Positions 1 through 9,602 of a DNA stretch of 58,000 nucleotides are shown piece by piece. This DNA comes from Leptolinea sp. UBA5203. GTDB lineage: Bacteria; Chloroflexota; Anaerolineae; Anaerolineales; Anaerolineaceae. The notes under the pieces are model-generated. The model was not told where the DNA came from. It did no database searches and saw nothing but the letters and a program-made list of their open reading frames with translations. A program made the translations under genes and the position numbers. The stretch is taken from positions 22,309 through 80,308 of the forward strand of contig DHVR01000048.1 of assembly GCA_002412765.1 (NCBI GenBank), in the 5' to 3' direction. How positions within the stretch are numbered: position 1 is the first letter of the stretch; each line of letters opens with the position of its first letter.

Positions 1-197
1 CTACGGTTGCGCCGTTTGCTTGAATGCAATGACACTTTCATAAAGTCTTTTGCGCAATCATCAACACCGGCGTAGGGTGCGGTTGAGCCGGGGTAATGAA
101 TCACGTCAGCCAATCAACCGCCCCGGCGATACCCACCAGTAGACAACTTTGCCATCCAGCGTTAGGGCGCGAGCCTCGCGCCCCTACAGTTTACCCA
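1..197 (-). repeat. dispersed intergenic repeat, inverted copy, cut by window edge
   Basis: This is the reverse-complement version of the unit seen at 14680-15105 and 46380-47027. It holds the same blocks in reverse order: a GTAGGGTGCGGTTGAGCCGG block near 73-92, a CCCGGCGATACCCACCAGTA block near 122-141, and a hairpin GGGCGCGAG-CC-TCGCGCCC near 165-183. The rest of 198-287 shows no gene. The copy probably continues beyond base 1. Confidence 0.8.
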
Positions 198-287
198 TTT
201 TGCTAGTGAATGAAGTGCGTATGGCACGGATTTCCTCAAGATGACACAATGCCCAGCCAGTAGATCACTTTTCCCAATTGAAATAAA

Positions 288-320
288 AACCAGCCAGATC
301 TTCCAAAAACCTGGCTGGTT
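288..320 (-). terminator. Rho-independent terminator of the membrane protein gene
   Basis: A perfect 10-bp stem, AACCAGCCAG with CTGGCTGGTT, lies 22 bp beyond the stop codon of the minus-strand gene. On the minus strand it is followed by a short T-rich tract. Confidence 0.8.
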
Positions 321-342
321 TATGTATTAAAAAATTACTCCC

Positions 343-966
343 CTAAATCCACTGCAAAATCCCGGCGAAGACCACCAGCATGACAACATTAACCGCCGCC
401 AGACCGCCGATGACCTGCTTCTGAACTTTGGGTTTCCAGTCGTAGCTGTACATGGAGACCAGGAAGAATGGGATGTACACTGTAATGAACACGCTCAGCG
501 ATCCCCACCAGGGATAAACCCAGACGAAGGCCGGCGTCTTGGCCAGGAAGATTTCAAAAATGGAGAAGAAGGCAGCATTAAAGATGGCAAAGAACAGGCG
601 GCTGTTGATGCCCAGAATTTTCGTTTTTGGGTCGGCTGGCAGTAATTTGGAAAAGATCAGGCCGGACACCGAGAACATCAAACTCAGTTCGACACCCACC
701 CCAACCAGCAGCAGGAAAGCCGTGCCGGTGGGAACGGTCCACAGGGCGTGTCCGCTGAAATGCTGGATGAGGGCATTGAGGATTTCAAAGAACCAGTGGG
801 TCATATATAAAGAAAGGCCGGCGGCGATGCCCTTCCAGTTTCCCTTGCTCATTTCATTGAAATAAATATAAACAACAAATGCAAATAAGGTGATCACATA
901 CCATTGAAAGTTTTCGCCGCTGCGAAGAATGGATAAGGCTTGCTGTGTTGCTTGTGGATTATTCAT
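343..966 (-). CDS. hypothetical integral membrane protein, about six TM segments
   Basis: I do not recognise the family of this 207-residue protein. Hydrophobic segments lie at about residues 22-37, 46-65, 82-108, 122-141, 150-173 and 186-205, so it should be an inner-membrane protein with little soluble mass. There is no signal peptide and there are no Cys or His clusters suggesting cofactor binding. The start is well supported: GGAGGAGTCC immediately precedes the ATG on the minus strand. It is monocistronic, with its own terminator at 288-320 and no same-strand gene close upstream. The even hydrophobicity and the Pro-Trp-Trp near residue 152 recall uncharacterised small membrane proteins, but I cannot assign a role. 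Coding potential is convincing: long open frame, good ribosome site and membrane topology. Confidence 0.85.
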   Translation of the reverse strand: MNNPQATQQALSILRSGENFQWYVITLFAFVVYIYFNEMSKGNWKGIAAGLSLYMTHWFFEILNALIQHFSGHALWTVPTGTAFLLLVGVGVELSLMFSVSGLIFSKLLPADPKTKILGINSRLFFAIFNAAFFSIFEIFLAKTPAFVWVYPWWGSLSVFITVYIPFFLVSMYSYDWKPKVQKQVIGGLAAVNVVMLVVFAGILQWI

Positions 967-1465
967 GGACTCCTCCGTAGAGTTTGCACTGTATTTGTTT
1001 CATTATATACCGAGCTGCCGAAATGCATGGGTCAATCTGTGTGGGTTTTAATGGGGATCATGGTGTTTTTTCTCCATGGTTTTCATCAACTTAATGAAAT
1101 ATATGCCAAATAATCATCGTTTCTCGATAATACATGTAGGGGTAGGTTTTGAAATCAACTCTGATGGACTTGGCCTCGAAAATCTACCCCCACGACTGCT
1201 GGACTATACGCCGGTTCAAGGATCTCAAATAATTCACGTTACCCGAAAAGACTTGGCTGATGCATCAATGATTTCGTAAATTGATATGCGGGCGCGGGCA
1301 CCGCGCCCCTACCCTTTATAGATGCGTATGCTTTTCCTAATGTCTTATCTGGGCACAATTCCTACGCCCCTGCCCTATTGGATTCCCTTATATATTGTGG
1401 TTGCGCTAATAATATATTTCAAAATGTCATGTTAATATTCCTAATTGCAATATATACTATACATA
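967..1465. other. non-coding stretch with two small palindromic repeats
   Basis: No convincing gene. An inverted repeat lies at 1136-1150 and 1179-1193 (GTAGGGGTAGGTTTT against its near-complement, 13 of 15 paired). A second hairpin, GGGCGCGG-GCA-CCGCGCCC, lies near 1288-1306 and resembles the GC-rich hairpin in the dispersed repeats. A 67-codon open frame at 1076-1279 runs through the first repeat and is not considered a gene. Confidence 0.6.
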
Positions 1466-1494
1466 TTGACAATAATGTATTACAATAGCATTAT
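1466..1494 (+). promoter_or_regulatory. putative sigma70-type promoter of the XRE gene
   Basis: A perfect TTGACA at 1466-1471 is followed after 17 bp by CATTAT (1489-1494, four of six consensus bases) in an A/T-rich stretch. The start codon lies about 40 bp downstream with AGGAG at 1525-1529. Confidence 0.5.
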
Positions 1495-1534
1495 CTAAGT
1501 CCAACTACACCGGCCGGCGGTTGCAGGAGCGCGG

Positions 1535-1738
1535 ATGAAAAATAAAAAGATAAAAATGGCACGTGTTGAACAGGATTTATCCCAGGAACAGTTGGCCGAG
1601 CTGGTGGGGGTTACCCGCCAGACGATCGGCCTGATTGAGGCCGGGGATTATAACCCAACTTTGAACCTGTGCATAGCCATTTGTAAGGTGCTGCACAAAA
1701 CATTGAACGATTTATTTTGGGAGGAACCAGAGCAATGA
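1535..1738 (+). CDS. XRE-family HTH transcriptional regulator, small
   Basis: A 67-residue protein that is essentially a single Cro/CI-type helix-turn-helix. The recognition-helix region reads QEQLAELVGVTRQTIGLIE at about residues 18-36, followed by the typical NPTLNLCIAICKVL segment. It resembles the small YgzD/HipB-like solo regulators. AGGAG five bases before the ATG supports the start. The stop codon overlaps the start of the next gene (ATGA), so regulator and membrane protein are translationally coupled. Small XRE proteins paired with a 3-4 TM partner are common in Firmicutes and Chloroflexota. The likely role is control of this two-gene unit. The target ligand is unknown. Confidence 0.93.
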   Translation: MKNKKIKMARVEQDLSQEQLAELVGVTRQTIGLIEAGDYNPTLNLCIAICKVLHKTLNDLFWEEPEQ

Positions 1739-2205
1739 ACAAAAATGCGATATTAAAATCAGAAAAAATGAAACTGGCGGCGAATTTGTTTGCCGGGTTG
1801 GTGTTGATCGCCGTTGGGAGTTATTGGAGAATGCAAGGCACTGCATTGGATTGGAATCCGAAAGCGCTGATTGGCCTGGGGTTCATTCCTGTGGGTATCG
1901 CCCTTAGCAAGGCAGTCCAGTTGTATACCTATAGTCGAAACCCCAAGGAATCCATGCCGGCATTAATCGCGATGAGCGATGAGCGCCTTCAGGCACAGCG
2001 CAACACCGCCGATGCGGCGGCTAACCGGTTTCTGACCTGGCTGCTTTACCTGCTTTTTCTGGGGTATACCCTGATGTTCCCCAAGGATATTTTCGAATCC
2101 CCCGCCTGGTGGATTCTCTTTGCCCTATTTATCGTAGCGACCCTGCTTCCGGCAGCTATCCTGGCGTTTATCAGCAGAAACAAGACTGCTTTATCCGAAG
2201 AATAA
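1735..2205 (+). CDS. membrane protein coupled to the XRE regulator
   Basis: 156 residues from the ATG at 1735. A longer frame from a TTG at 1717 exists, but GGGAGG at 1717-1722 is clearly the ribosome site for the ATG, and that ATG overlaps the regulator's TGA. Four hydrophobic segments fall at about residues 14-30, 40-62, 97-115 and 123-147, with a charged loop (residues 66-96) between the second and third. The N and C termini are short and Lys-rich. I recognise no family motif. The arrangement matches XRE plus DUF-type membrane protein pairs, in which the membrane partner is often of unknown function. A strong hairpin terminator follows. Confidence 0.85.
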   Translation: MNKNAILKSEKMKLAANLFAGLVLIAVGSYWRMQGTALDWNPKALIGLGFIPVGIALSKAVQLYTYSRNPKESMPALIAMSDERLQAQRNTADAAANRFLTWLLYLLFLGYTLMFPKDIFESPAWWILFALFIVATLLPAAILAFISRNKTALSEE

Positions 2206-2214
2206 AGATTGCTC

Positions 2215-2280
2215 AATCCCCTGATGTTGGAGGACAAGGTTGCCGGAGACAGCTTGATTTCCACATCAGGGGATTTTTTT
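2215..2280 (+). terminator. Rho-independent terminator, XRE/membrane unit
   Basis: AATCCCCTGATGT (2215-2227) pairs with ACATCAGGGGATT (2263-2275) and is followed by TTTTTTT. The stem is long with a 35-nt loop. It also separates this unit from the convergent gene ending at 2291. Confidence 0.8.
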
Positions 2281-2290
2281 ATCATTACCG

Positions 2291-5200
2291 TTATTGGGCA
2301 TCCGGTATGGAGATTACCAGATGGTGGACTGAGCCTTCCCGTTGGAAAATTTTCTGGCTGTGGCTGAGATCAAGGGTCAGGCCCGCCAGGTGTTGAATAC
2401 TGCCATCTTGGCCATGCACCTGAATACCGGGTTGATCCGCAAGTTGGAGGATGACCGGCACCTGACAAATGGTATACCCCATCGCCCCGGCTGGCAGATC
2501 CAGTTGCTGTTGCTGATCCTTTACATCCCAATAGGATAAGCTTCCAGGTTGGCTGAGCAATTCTTCCCTATCGAATAATAGAAAGTCAAACACCAGTTGG
2601 CCCTGCTGAATCTGCAAGCCCAGTTCCACCAGCCGTGTGAGAATCTCTTCCTTGACCGAGCCGGTCATGCCGGGCTGCTTGGCCCCCTGCCCTTTGGGCG
2701 TGTGGGAATACGGATCAGTTGGGAAAGCGCCGTAGACGGCAGGCGGTTTGTTCATACTTTGCCCCAGGCGGATATCCTGATAACACTGGATAAGTTCCGG
2801 CGTGGAAGTTTCCTGATCGGTACGCAGGATGGTTTCCTGTACCGCCAGGGATAATTTGGATACCATGTGCCAATAGACACTGCCCAGGCCTTCATAGCCA
2901 AAGAAAGTTCCGGAACGCCCGGTAAATTCATTGTGACGGAAAATCTGTTCGAAGAGGTCCTTAATCGGCTGGGTTTCTTGCTCAACCAAATCCTTGAATT
3001 GGGCTTTGGATTTCAGCAGGCCTAAGGATCGATCCACGTCTTTCAGGTTGCGGATGCGGCCATTGAAATGCAGATTGCCATTTTCATCCTGGAGGATCAG
3101 GCTGGTGTCCTGTGCCTCGATCAAAGCTGCGAAAAGATTAATCCCGCTCGCCTGCTTCGGGGTCAGGCAGTTTTTTTCCAGGAAGCCCTGCACCTCACGA
3201 TCCGGGTAGAGAATGTAAGTGTGCTGGTCCGCCCGGAAAAGCTGGCTTTGGCGCATGCTTTGCAGCAAAGCCAGGGATTCCTCCCCGGTTAACATCCCGG
3301 AGGAGAGCACAGCCACCTGGCCTTCCAGCATTTCGTAAAGGGGACTGATGATGGCCTGATTTGCTTTGAGATGCAGAATGTTGTAGGCGTGATAAAGATC
3401 ATCGCTGCGTTTATTCACCCGCAAGGTTTGTTCGATGTATGCCTGGGTCAGAGACAGAAAATCCGCCAGGCTTTGCACGGGTAACTGGCTGGTTTCACCG
3501 GAAAGGCCCTGCGCATAATACGCGCTGCGGTATTCAGCCCCCGCTTGGCCCAACCCATCCATGATGGTGCGGCGTTGGGTGTCGTCGAATCCGGCAGGGA
3601 TGCTCTCCTGATATTGCTGGAGTATCTTTGAGATGCGGCTATACAGTTGGTGCAGCTCACTGCTGATTTGAATTTGAGTAGAGGGTGTTTGCTCCAGCAT
3701 TTCCTGGAAGAAAACGACAAAACGGCGCAGGTAGCAAAGGGTAACCACAGACAACCCTTTTCCGACCAAGGCATTATTGGCATCATTCCATTCCGGGCGC
3801 TGGGTGCTCATCCAGATGCCGCCCTCCGGAACAAAGTTGGAAAGTTTGGCCAGCAGCAGATTAAGTAATTTTTCTGCCAGCGAAGCCAGTAGAACCTGCT
3901 GGTTGGGCGCCATGACCAACTTGCCATCCGAGCCGATTTTTTCCACGCGCTGCTCAATTGTCTTTTCCAGCTCGTCATCAAACTCAATGGTGTTGTACGG
4001 ATCAGCCACCAGCGCTTCATAGGGTTTAATGCGGTAGGGTACATGTGCAAAACTGAACATGGGCTGATTGAAAAAGCCCAGCAATTTTCCCGGATGTACT
4101 TTCACGCTGATTTCCATCAGTTTTTGCAGGTAGATGATTTGGTGATCACTCCAGTAACCAATGTTGGCCCAGGGATTCTCCGGTTCGGGAATCTCCCAAT
4201 CGATACCGTTGCGGGTAATGCGATAGGGATTATAGCCGTCTACCGTGGTGGCATTGAGGAAAGTGCTGATCATACTCTCAATGTATTCGGGATAGGCGTA
4301 GGCCAGGGCTTCCCAGTTTTGGAAGATGTCCCTCCAGTTGCCTTCGTAATCCAACTGGCGTGTGCCATCCTCTTTTTTAATATTAATGGCAAAACGGTTC
4401 CAGGGGCGGCTGGGGTCGCCATGCCGCCGGCTAAAGGAAAGCGGCAAATAAGCATAGCTCAAGCGAATCAACTCAATCGATCCGCTGGCCATGGCCATTT
4501 CCTGCAGGTTCTCCAGCGAGAAGCTGACTGGAAGTTGGGCGAAAAAGGCTGCCTGCACATCCAGCAGCGCGGGTTTTCGAACGCGGACAAAGGCGATAAA
4601 ATCCGCACGATCCAACTGGTACTGATCCGCAAAATATCCCCCGCGCATTTCGTTAAACATGACGTTGGCAAAATGTTGGGCGCTGCGTAGCGGATGGTTG
4701 GAGGTTTGCACGCCATCGGCGCTGCCGACTATTTTTTCCAAATTAACCGTATTTAAAGCGATATCCTTTTCAATAGCTGCGCGCAGTGTGCAACTCTCTT
4801 CCTTTAATAAATTAATCATATGGACAATGGCGCTGCTATCCTGGCTGACTTCCGCTACCAGATGCCAACTGCGTTCTTCGCCGGCGGAGAGCTTCAGTGT
4901 GTCATGCACGAAATAAGCGCCGCGCTGTCCGCGCACTTCCTGTTCCGCCTGGATGCCCATGCCCTTGCGGAACGCATCCAACTGCGTGCTGGAAAGCAGG
5001 ACTTCTGGTTGATCCAGTCCCAGTGGATAGACAATGGATGCCAGCAGCGATTCGCTTGGCTCTGCCAAATCCGTCAGGGTTGAATTTAACACGAACATCG
5101 CCAGCCCGCTTTGCGTATGGACTTCGCTGCGCTTGTAGGCGTTCAACAAATTGCTCAACGTATTCTGGGTGGCCGAGGTGATATTGGCTGGTAAAATATT

Positions 5201-5752
5201 CTGCAATCCGTCCAGGAGTTCCACTTCGCAGGCGGAGGATGCCGTGTTGACTATCCAGGTGGTTTTGATAAAGCCGTATAGGTCACTGGTTCGCCAGGCG
5301 TAGCGATAGACCAGCCCCAGAGTCTGATTCACTTCCTCAAAAACGAGCACGGTTCCGGGAACATTTTTGTAGAGATTGCGCTCCACCTCGTACATCCCTT
5401 GCTGACGGATGGAGAAGGGTTCCCAAAGGGAGGTTCGCTCTGCCCGGGTGATGCGCAGGATGGCTTTGTTGCCGGTGTTCTCATGATTTTCCGAGATTTT
5501 ATCATCCGTGTAATAAGGGAAGAGCGCCTGCTCCACATTGATGCGTCCGGCGGACAGACCGCCCGTAGAGGAAATAAACAGCCAGTGATTGGAGCTGCTG
5601 ACCAGGCTCATAAAAAATGGCGGCATGCCATCATAATTCTTAATCTTATAGAAAGTCTCACCCAGAAGATCCACATATTCGCCGTGCACTTCCTGCTGTG
5701 TTTGTTTTTGAAGGGTGTCACCAATAAAAATAGGCTTGGATTGGGGATGCAT
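2291..5752 (-). CDS. very large GH94/GH149-like glycoside phosphorylase candidate
   Basis: A 1153-residue cytoplasmic protein without a signal peptide. The N-terminal 300 residues look like the beta-sandwich domain of glycoside phosphorylases: residues 50-85 hold an SSTGGLSAGR stretch and then ALFPYYTDDK. The middle looks like an (alpha/alpha)6 barrel: QLDYEGNWRDIFQNWEALAY near residues 470-490, and RPEWNDANNALVG containing Asp657. In GH94 cellobiose phosphorylase the general acid Asp lies in an equivalent W-N-D motif, so Asp657 is the candidate acid. The length exceeds GH94 (about 800) and fits the GH149 beta-1,3-glucan phosphorylases (about 1100) better. The activity is therefore inferred: phosphorolysis of a beta-glucan oligosaccharide to a sugar 1-phosphate. 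AGGAG nine bases before the ATG supports the start. It stands alone, but a GH3 gene lies 6.6 kb away. Confidence 0.6.
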   Translation of the reverse strand: MHPQSKPIFIGDTLQKQTQQEVHGEYVDLLGETFYKIKNYDGMPPFFMSLVSSSNHWLFISSTGGLSAGRINVEQALFPYYTDDKISENHENTGNKAILRITRAERTSLWEPFSIRQQGMYEVERNLYKNVPGTVLVFEEVNQTLGLVYRYAWRTSDLYGFIKTTWIVNTASSACEVELLDGLQNILPANITSATQNTLSNLLNAYKRSEVHTQSGLAMFVLNSTLTDLAEPSESLLASIVYPLGLDQPEVLLSSTQLDAFRKGMGIQAEQEVRGQRGAYFVHDTLKLSAGEERSWHLVAEVSQDSSAIVHMINLLKEESCTLRAAIEKDIALNTVNLEKIVGSADGVQTSNHPLRSAQHFANVMFNEMRGGYFADQYQLDRADFIAFVRVRKPALLDVQAAFFAQLPVSFSLENLQEMAMASGSIELIRLSYAYLPLSFSRRHGDPSRPWNRFAINIKKEDGTRQLDYEGNWRDIFQNWEALAYAYPEYIESMISTFLNATTVDGYNPYRITRNGIDWEIPEPENPWANIGYWSDHQIIYLQKLMEISVKVHPGKLLGFFNQPMFSFAHVPYRIKPYEALVADPYNTIEFDDELEKTIEQRVEKIGSDGKLVMAPNQQVLLASLAEKLLNLLLAKLSNFVPEGGIWMSTQRPEWNDANNALVGKGLSVVTLCYLRRFVVFFQEMLEQTPSTQIQISSELHQLYSRISKILQQYQESIPAGFDDTQRRTIMDGLGQAGAEYRSAYYAQGLSGETSQLPVQSLADFLSLTQAYIEQTLRVNKRSDDLYHAYNILHLKANQAIISPLYEMLEGQVAVLSSGMLTGEESLALLQSMRQSQLFRADQHTYILYPDREVQGFLEKNCLTPKQASGINLFAALIEAQDTSLILQDENGNLHFNGRIRNLKDVDRSLGLLKSKAQFKDLVEQETQPIKDLFEQIFRHNEFTGRSGTFFGYEGLGSVYWHMVSKLSLAVQETILRTDQETSTPELIQCYQDIRLGQSMNKPPAVYGAFPTDPYSHTPKGQGAKQPGMTGSVKEEILTRLVELGLQIQQGQLVFDFLLFDREELLSQPGSLSYWDVKDQQQQLDLPAGAMGYTICQVPVILQLADQPGIQVHGQDGSIQHLAGLTLDLSHSQKIFQREGSVHHLVISIPDAQ

Positions 5753-6164
5753 GGTCGTGCTCCTTTGGCTTTTATTGCGGATTTATTCAGGCACTGCTCC
5801 GATTCCAGAAGGCAAATACTCCAGAATGGACCCCTCAACCGCTTGTAATGGATAATTTTACACTATTTAGGGATACAGCGAGATGGGTGTTTCAAGGATC
5901 AGGTCAGCTATTGTGGGGTTTGTTTTCGACAGAGAATCCAGACCCTAAGGGTTTAGTCTTTTAGGTATAACCTGATCTTCTCAGTCAATGGGCGGAGTAC
6001 GATTGGTGATGGTTAGACGGATACAACGCATCTGGAAGCTGCCAATAAGGCAGATAAAAACCAACAATTTCCCTCTGAACCATTCCCGGGTTCATATATT
6101 TCTGATGATGGGAGAAGGGATTGGAATAGGGTAATTCCACTACCTCAAAGTCAAAATTTCCGAT
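5753..6164. other. intergenic gap with no recognised feature
   Basis: About 410 bp between two same-strand genes. It carries the promoter region of the phosphorylase-like gene near 5760-5870. I saw no repeat unit of the families found elsewhere, no clear terminator and no gene. Confidence 0.4.
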
Positions 6165-9100
6165 TTAATCGATTGCCCCATTGCTTGAGAAATGAATTTC
6201 GAATTTTACACCGGCTTCATTTTTAACTTTCATTTCACCCTCAATTTGTCGCACCAAACCGGATACTAGCTTTAATCCTAAGGAGGATCCTTTTTCAACT
6301 GAAAAGTTTTCTGGAAGTCCTATCCCATTGTCTTTCACGATCAATCGGTATTCACCTTGCTTGGGTTCATGGAACGAGACATGGATAGTACCTGATTTAT
6401 CCTCTGGGAAGGCGTATTTTAGCGAGTTGGAAATGAGTTCATTAATAATTAAGCCACAAGGAATAGCCGTTTCCAAATCAAGGTAAATGTCCGCCGTTTC
6501 TATCTTAATCAAGGCTTTTTCTGGAGCCACCCTGTAGGTGGATACCAGTGCATTAGTTAAACCAGAAATATAGGAGGTCATATCAATTCTGGAAAGATCC
6601 TCGGATTGATACAATTTTTCATGGATCAATGCCATTGCCCGGACTCTGCTCTGGCTTTCGCGTAACGCATCGAGCAAAATTGGATCAGTTGACTGACCTA
6701 TTTGCAGATTTAACAGACTTGAGATGATTTGAAGATTGTTCTTCACCCGATGATGCACTTCCTTCAACAGCACTTCTTTTTCAGTTAATGCTTCCTGTAT
6801 TTTCTTCTCTGCTTCTGTCCTGATGATAATCTCATTTTGAGCTTGCTCATACAATTTGGAATTCTGGATGGAAGTTGAAACCTGGTTTGCAAACACCGAT
6901 AATCCTGGTAAATCTGCTATGTGTAAATTCGGTCCCCACACCCCCAGGATGCCAGCAACATCATCATTAACGATGATTGGCAAATAACACATCTGAACAC
7001 GATCCTGCATTCCTATTGCCTTGAAGGATTCAGTCATTATCTGTTTTGGAATAAATGGGAACATTTTGAATACACTCTCAATAGGGTTATCATCCCAATA
7101 CGGTTCTTTCGTTACAACGACTTTATCTGTGGGCCACAGGGAACGGGGAATTCGAATTTGTGTTTGCCAGTTGATATTTCTAGAACGAGAAAATTCGATA
7201 ATGAATTGGGAGATGGAGAGATATTCCATGGTCATGCTTTCTTTTTTCTCATCTATCATCCCCACCATGCACTCAATTTCGACATTTTTTAATTCATTTC
7301 CGAGGGTCTGATAAATTTCTTTTATATCCGTTCTGGTCTCCAATCGGGATGCCACTTTTGATAAGGCAATTAAGATATTATTCGATTTTATCAACATTGC
7401 GGAACGATTTTGTTCTTCTTCGTATGCCTTCATGCGTTCAAGGATTTGTCCGACCTGGAAAGCAAAAACAGTCAACGTTGAAGTATCTTTCTCAGAAATT
7501 CCTTCACCCCACACAGGTAAAACCCCAACGACTTTTCCATTGTTAATCAGCGGCAGGATACATAAATTTTGCTCCGCTGTAATATTCAAACTTTTCATGA
7601 TTTTGTTGAAAACGGTATCAGGGATCTCAGGGAACATTTTTTGAATAATCTCTGGAATGTTAGTGTACCAAACGCTGATCCCCTGACCGATTACCTGTGT
7701 TCCGGGCCATTTATTTTGGGGTATTTTATACCCTTTGAGTTTCACTTTCGTCAGTCTGGACACGGAACGAATTAATTTTGGCGAAAAGGAAGTATATTGA
7801 AATGTGATAGACTCGGATGTAGGATCCAATGTGCCCAGAACACAATGAAGATTGAGCTGTTCTATTTCAGCACCCAGTGTATCCAGGGACGTATTGTAAT
7901 CCCCGGAAGAACCCATCAAGGTAGTAACCCGAACTAAAGCAGTAATCAGTTGATTAGACTTGGTTAATTCATTAGCTCGATCCAATTCCTCTTCATAGGC
8001 TCGATTTCTTTCGATTGCATAAGCCATTTGGCTGGCAAAGATCCTGAAAGTTGATATTATTTTTTCTTCAAGGGTGTTGCCCAAGATACCAAGAATGCCA
8101 ATAAGCTTCTCACCGGTCCGCAGCTTTAACATGAACAACGATTCATTTGGATCTGTGGTTAACAAACGAATTGATTCTCTTATGGCTGGATGCAGAGTAC
8201 TGTCTTTTAACAGCATTTTTGGAGTCATCCAACGTTCTGGGGTCCTGCTATGTAAAAAGTTAAATAATTCTGGAAAAGCGTTTTCTTTAATACGATAACC
8301 CGAAACCCTGCTGCCCAGTGATTTCTCGACTTGGTCAAGGATATTATCTCTAGAGGACAAGAAATTAATTACCAGATCATTCGAACCTGGATCAATGGTC
8401 AAGATGAAATACGAGAAACCAAAATTACGCATGACTTTATCCAATACCTCGAACATTTGATTAAGATTATTCGTGGATTGGATAAACAAGTTGACTTCCG
8501 CTAAAGCACTTAGTAAGGCATTGGTGTGGGAGATTTCCCGGTTCTGATCAAATATCTTTTTTTCCAGCTGGTCGTTATCGGTGATATTGGTCATAACAAT
8601 CATTTTTGTGACCGTTTCTCCCCGCCAGTCGAAAGTGTTTTTTATCTTTAAACCAAACACAAAATCACCAAGGGTAATCAGATTTGGCCCATCAGGTTGC
8701 GATTTCATTCTTGATAAGGTTTCACTGATTTCTGCTGAAACCTGGGTAAGAGGCTGCTTTTTATTGTCGTTTAGTCTCTTGCCAAGAATTTCACATGCAG
8801 CAGTGTTCGCATATTCGATGCGATCTCTGGAGTCTAGGATGATAATAGCAGCATGAATTGAATCAACGGCATTTTCTTTTAACCGGTTATGGTCTTCCCC
8901 TACTCGCAAGGAATATATCGTGAAAGTTGTAATTAAACAAACGGGGATAATGGAAAGATTGAAAAGAGAGATGGGTGCTACGGGATTATTCCCGGATATC
9001 TCTACCCAAATGGAAATAAACGGGATAATTGGAAGCAATAGCAGGAGAAGAAATTGGGGTTGATAGAATTTACGCAAGTTCCTGCGTTGTTTAAATAAAA

Positions 9101-9587
9101 CCACTGACCCCACAATCCCCTGAAATGTTGCGATACTTGTGGAAAACCACACGACCCATCCAATTTCCTGATCAAGGACATGAAATGGACCTGCTGGGAT
9201 TAATCCCTTTGTGGTTACAAACCAGTTTGATAGAATAGGGGTGTTGAGGACAATATTAGGAATAATTGAAAGGACAATTAAAACAACCAGTAATGGCCAA
9301 CGGAGATACTTTTGGTTCCCGGTCACGAACATGACAAAGACCAACCAGGCAGGATACATAAAATTAATGCCGAATATCTGGATCTTTTGCCAAAATAGAA
9401 CCAACGGTAAATAAGGGATGACGAGTTGGAAGTGATACCCCATTAATGAAATAACCATGGTAAATAACAAAGCAATTGCAGAGAGGTTCACAGCAGAACG
9501 GGAGAGAAGAATCAACCGTATTGCATTTAATACGGCGAGCGTGGAAACAACTCCTATAAGCGAAGGAATAAACATATATAAATTCAT
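6165..9587 (-). CDS. hybrid sensory histidine kinase: 7TM-PAS-GAF-GAF-GAF-HisKA_2-HATPase
   Basis: 1140 residues. Residues 5-235 form seven hydrophobic helices, as in the HisKA_7TM sensor region. A PAS domain follows (about 237-345), then three GAF-like domains (about 375-525, 550-710, 725-890). The second and third GAF domains are clearly paralogous: both carry a K-I-P/R-S..WP segment and a FP.IP stretch. The kinase core has a VHHRVKNNLQ H-box (His945/His946) of the HisKA_2 type, an N-box NELISNSLKYAF, G1 DNGIGLP and a G2 LGLKLV. All ATP-binding boxes are intact. The gene starts 15 bp after the upstream REC-GGDEF-EAL gene, so the two are co-transcribed and probably a sensor/effector pair. 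The trigger is unknown. GAF domains could bind haem, a nucleotide or a small ligand. Confidence 0.93.
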   Translation of the reverse strand: MNLYMFIPSLIGVVSTLAVLNAIRLILLSRSAVNLSAIALLFTMVISLMGYHFQLVIPYLPLVLFWQKIQIFGINFMYPAWLVFVMFVTGNQKYLRWPLLVVLIVLSIIPNIVLNTPILSNWFVTTKGLIPAGPFHVLDQEIGWVVWFSTSIATFQGIVGSVVLFKQRRNLRKFYQPQFLLLLLLPIIPFISIWVEISGNNPVAPISLFNLSIIPVCLITTFTIYSLRVGEDHNRLKENAVDSIHAAIIILDSRDRIEYANTAACEILGKRLNDNKKQPLTQVSAEISETLSRMKSQPDGPNLITLGDFVFGLKIKNTFDWRGETVTKMIVMTNITDNDQLEKKIFDQNREISHTNALLSALAEVNLFIQSTNNLNQMFEVLDKVMRNFGFSYFILTIDPGSNDLVINFLSSRDNILDQVEKSLGSRVSGYRIKENAFPELFNFLHSRTPERWMTPKMLLKDSTLHPAIRESIRLLTTDPNESLFMLKLRTGEKLIGILGILGNTLEEKIISTFRIFASQMAYAIERNRAYEEELDRANELTKSNQLITALVRVTTLMGSSGDYNTSLDTLGAEIEQLNLHCVLGTLDPTSESITFQYTSFSPKLIRSVSRLTKVKLKGYKIPQNKWPGTQVIGQGISVWYTNIPEIIQKMFPEIPDTVFNKIMKSLNITAEQNLCILPLINNGKVVGVLPVWGEGISEKDTSTLTVFAFQVGQILERMKAYEEEQNRSAMLIKSNNILIALSKVASRLETRTDIKEIYQTLGNELKNVEIECMVGMIDEKKESMTMEYLSISQFIIEFSRSRNINWQTQIRIPRSLWPTDKVVVTKEPYWDDNPIESVFKMFPFIPKQIMTESFKAIGMQDRVQMCYLPIIVNDDVAGILGVWGPNLHIADLPGLSVFANQVSTSIQNSKLYEQAQNEIIIRTEAEKKIQEALTEKEVLLKEVHHRVKNNLQIISSLLNLQIGQSTDPILLDALRESQSRVRAMALIHEKLYQSEDLSRIDMTSYISGLTNALVSTYRVAPEKALIKIETADIYLDLETAIPCGLIINELISNSLKYAFPEDKSGTIHVSFHEPKQGEYRLIVKDNGIGLPENFSVEKGSSLGLKLVSGLVRQIEGEMKVKNEAGVKFEIHFSSNGAID

Positions 9588-9602
9588 GATTGTTGATACC
9601 TT

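Noticed and set aside
1076..1279. 67-codon open frame as a small gene
   Set aside because: No ribosome site; the frame spans a palindromic repeat and shows no protein-like features.
4043..4690. 215-codon plus-strand open frame
   Set aside because: Antisense shadow of the large phosphorylase-like gene.
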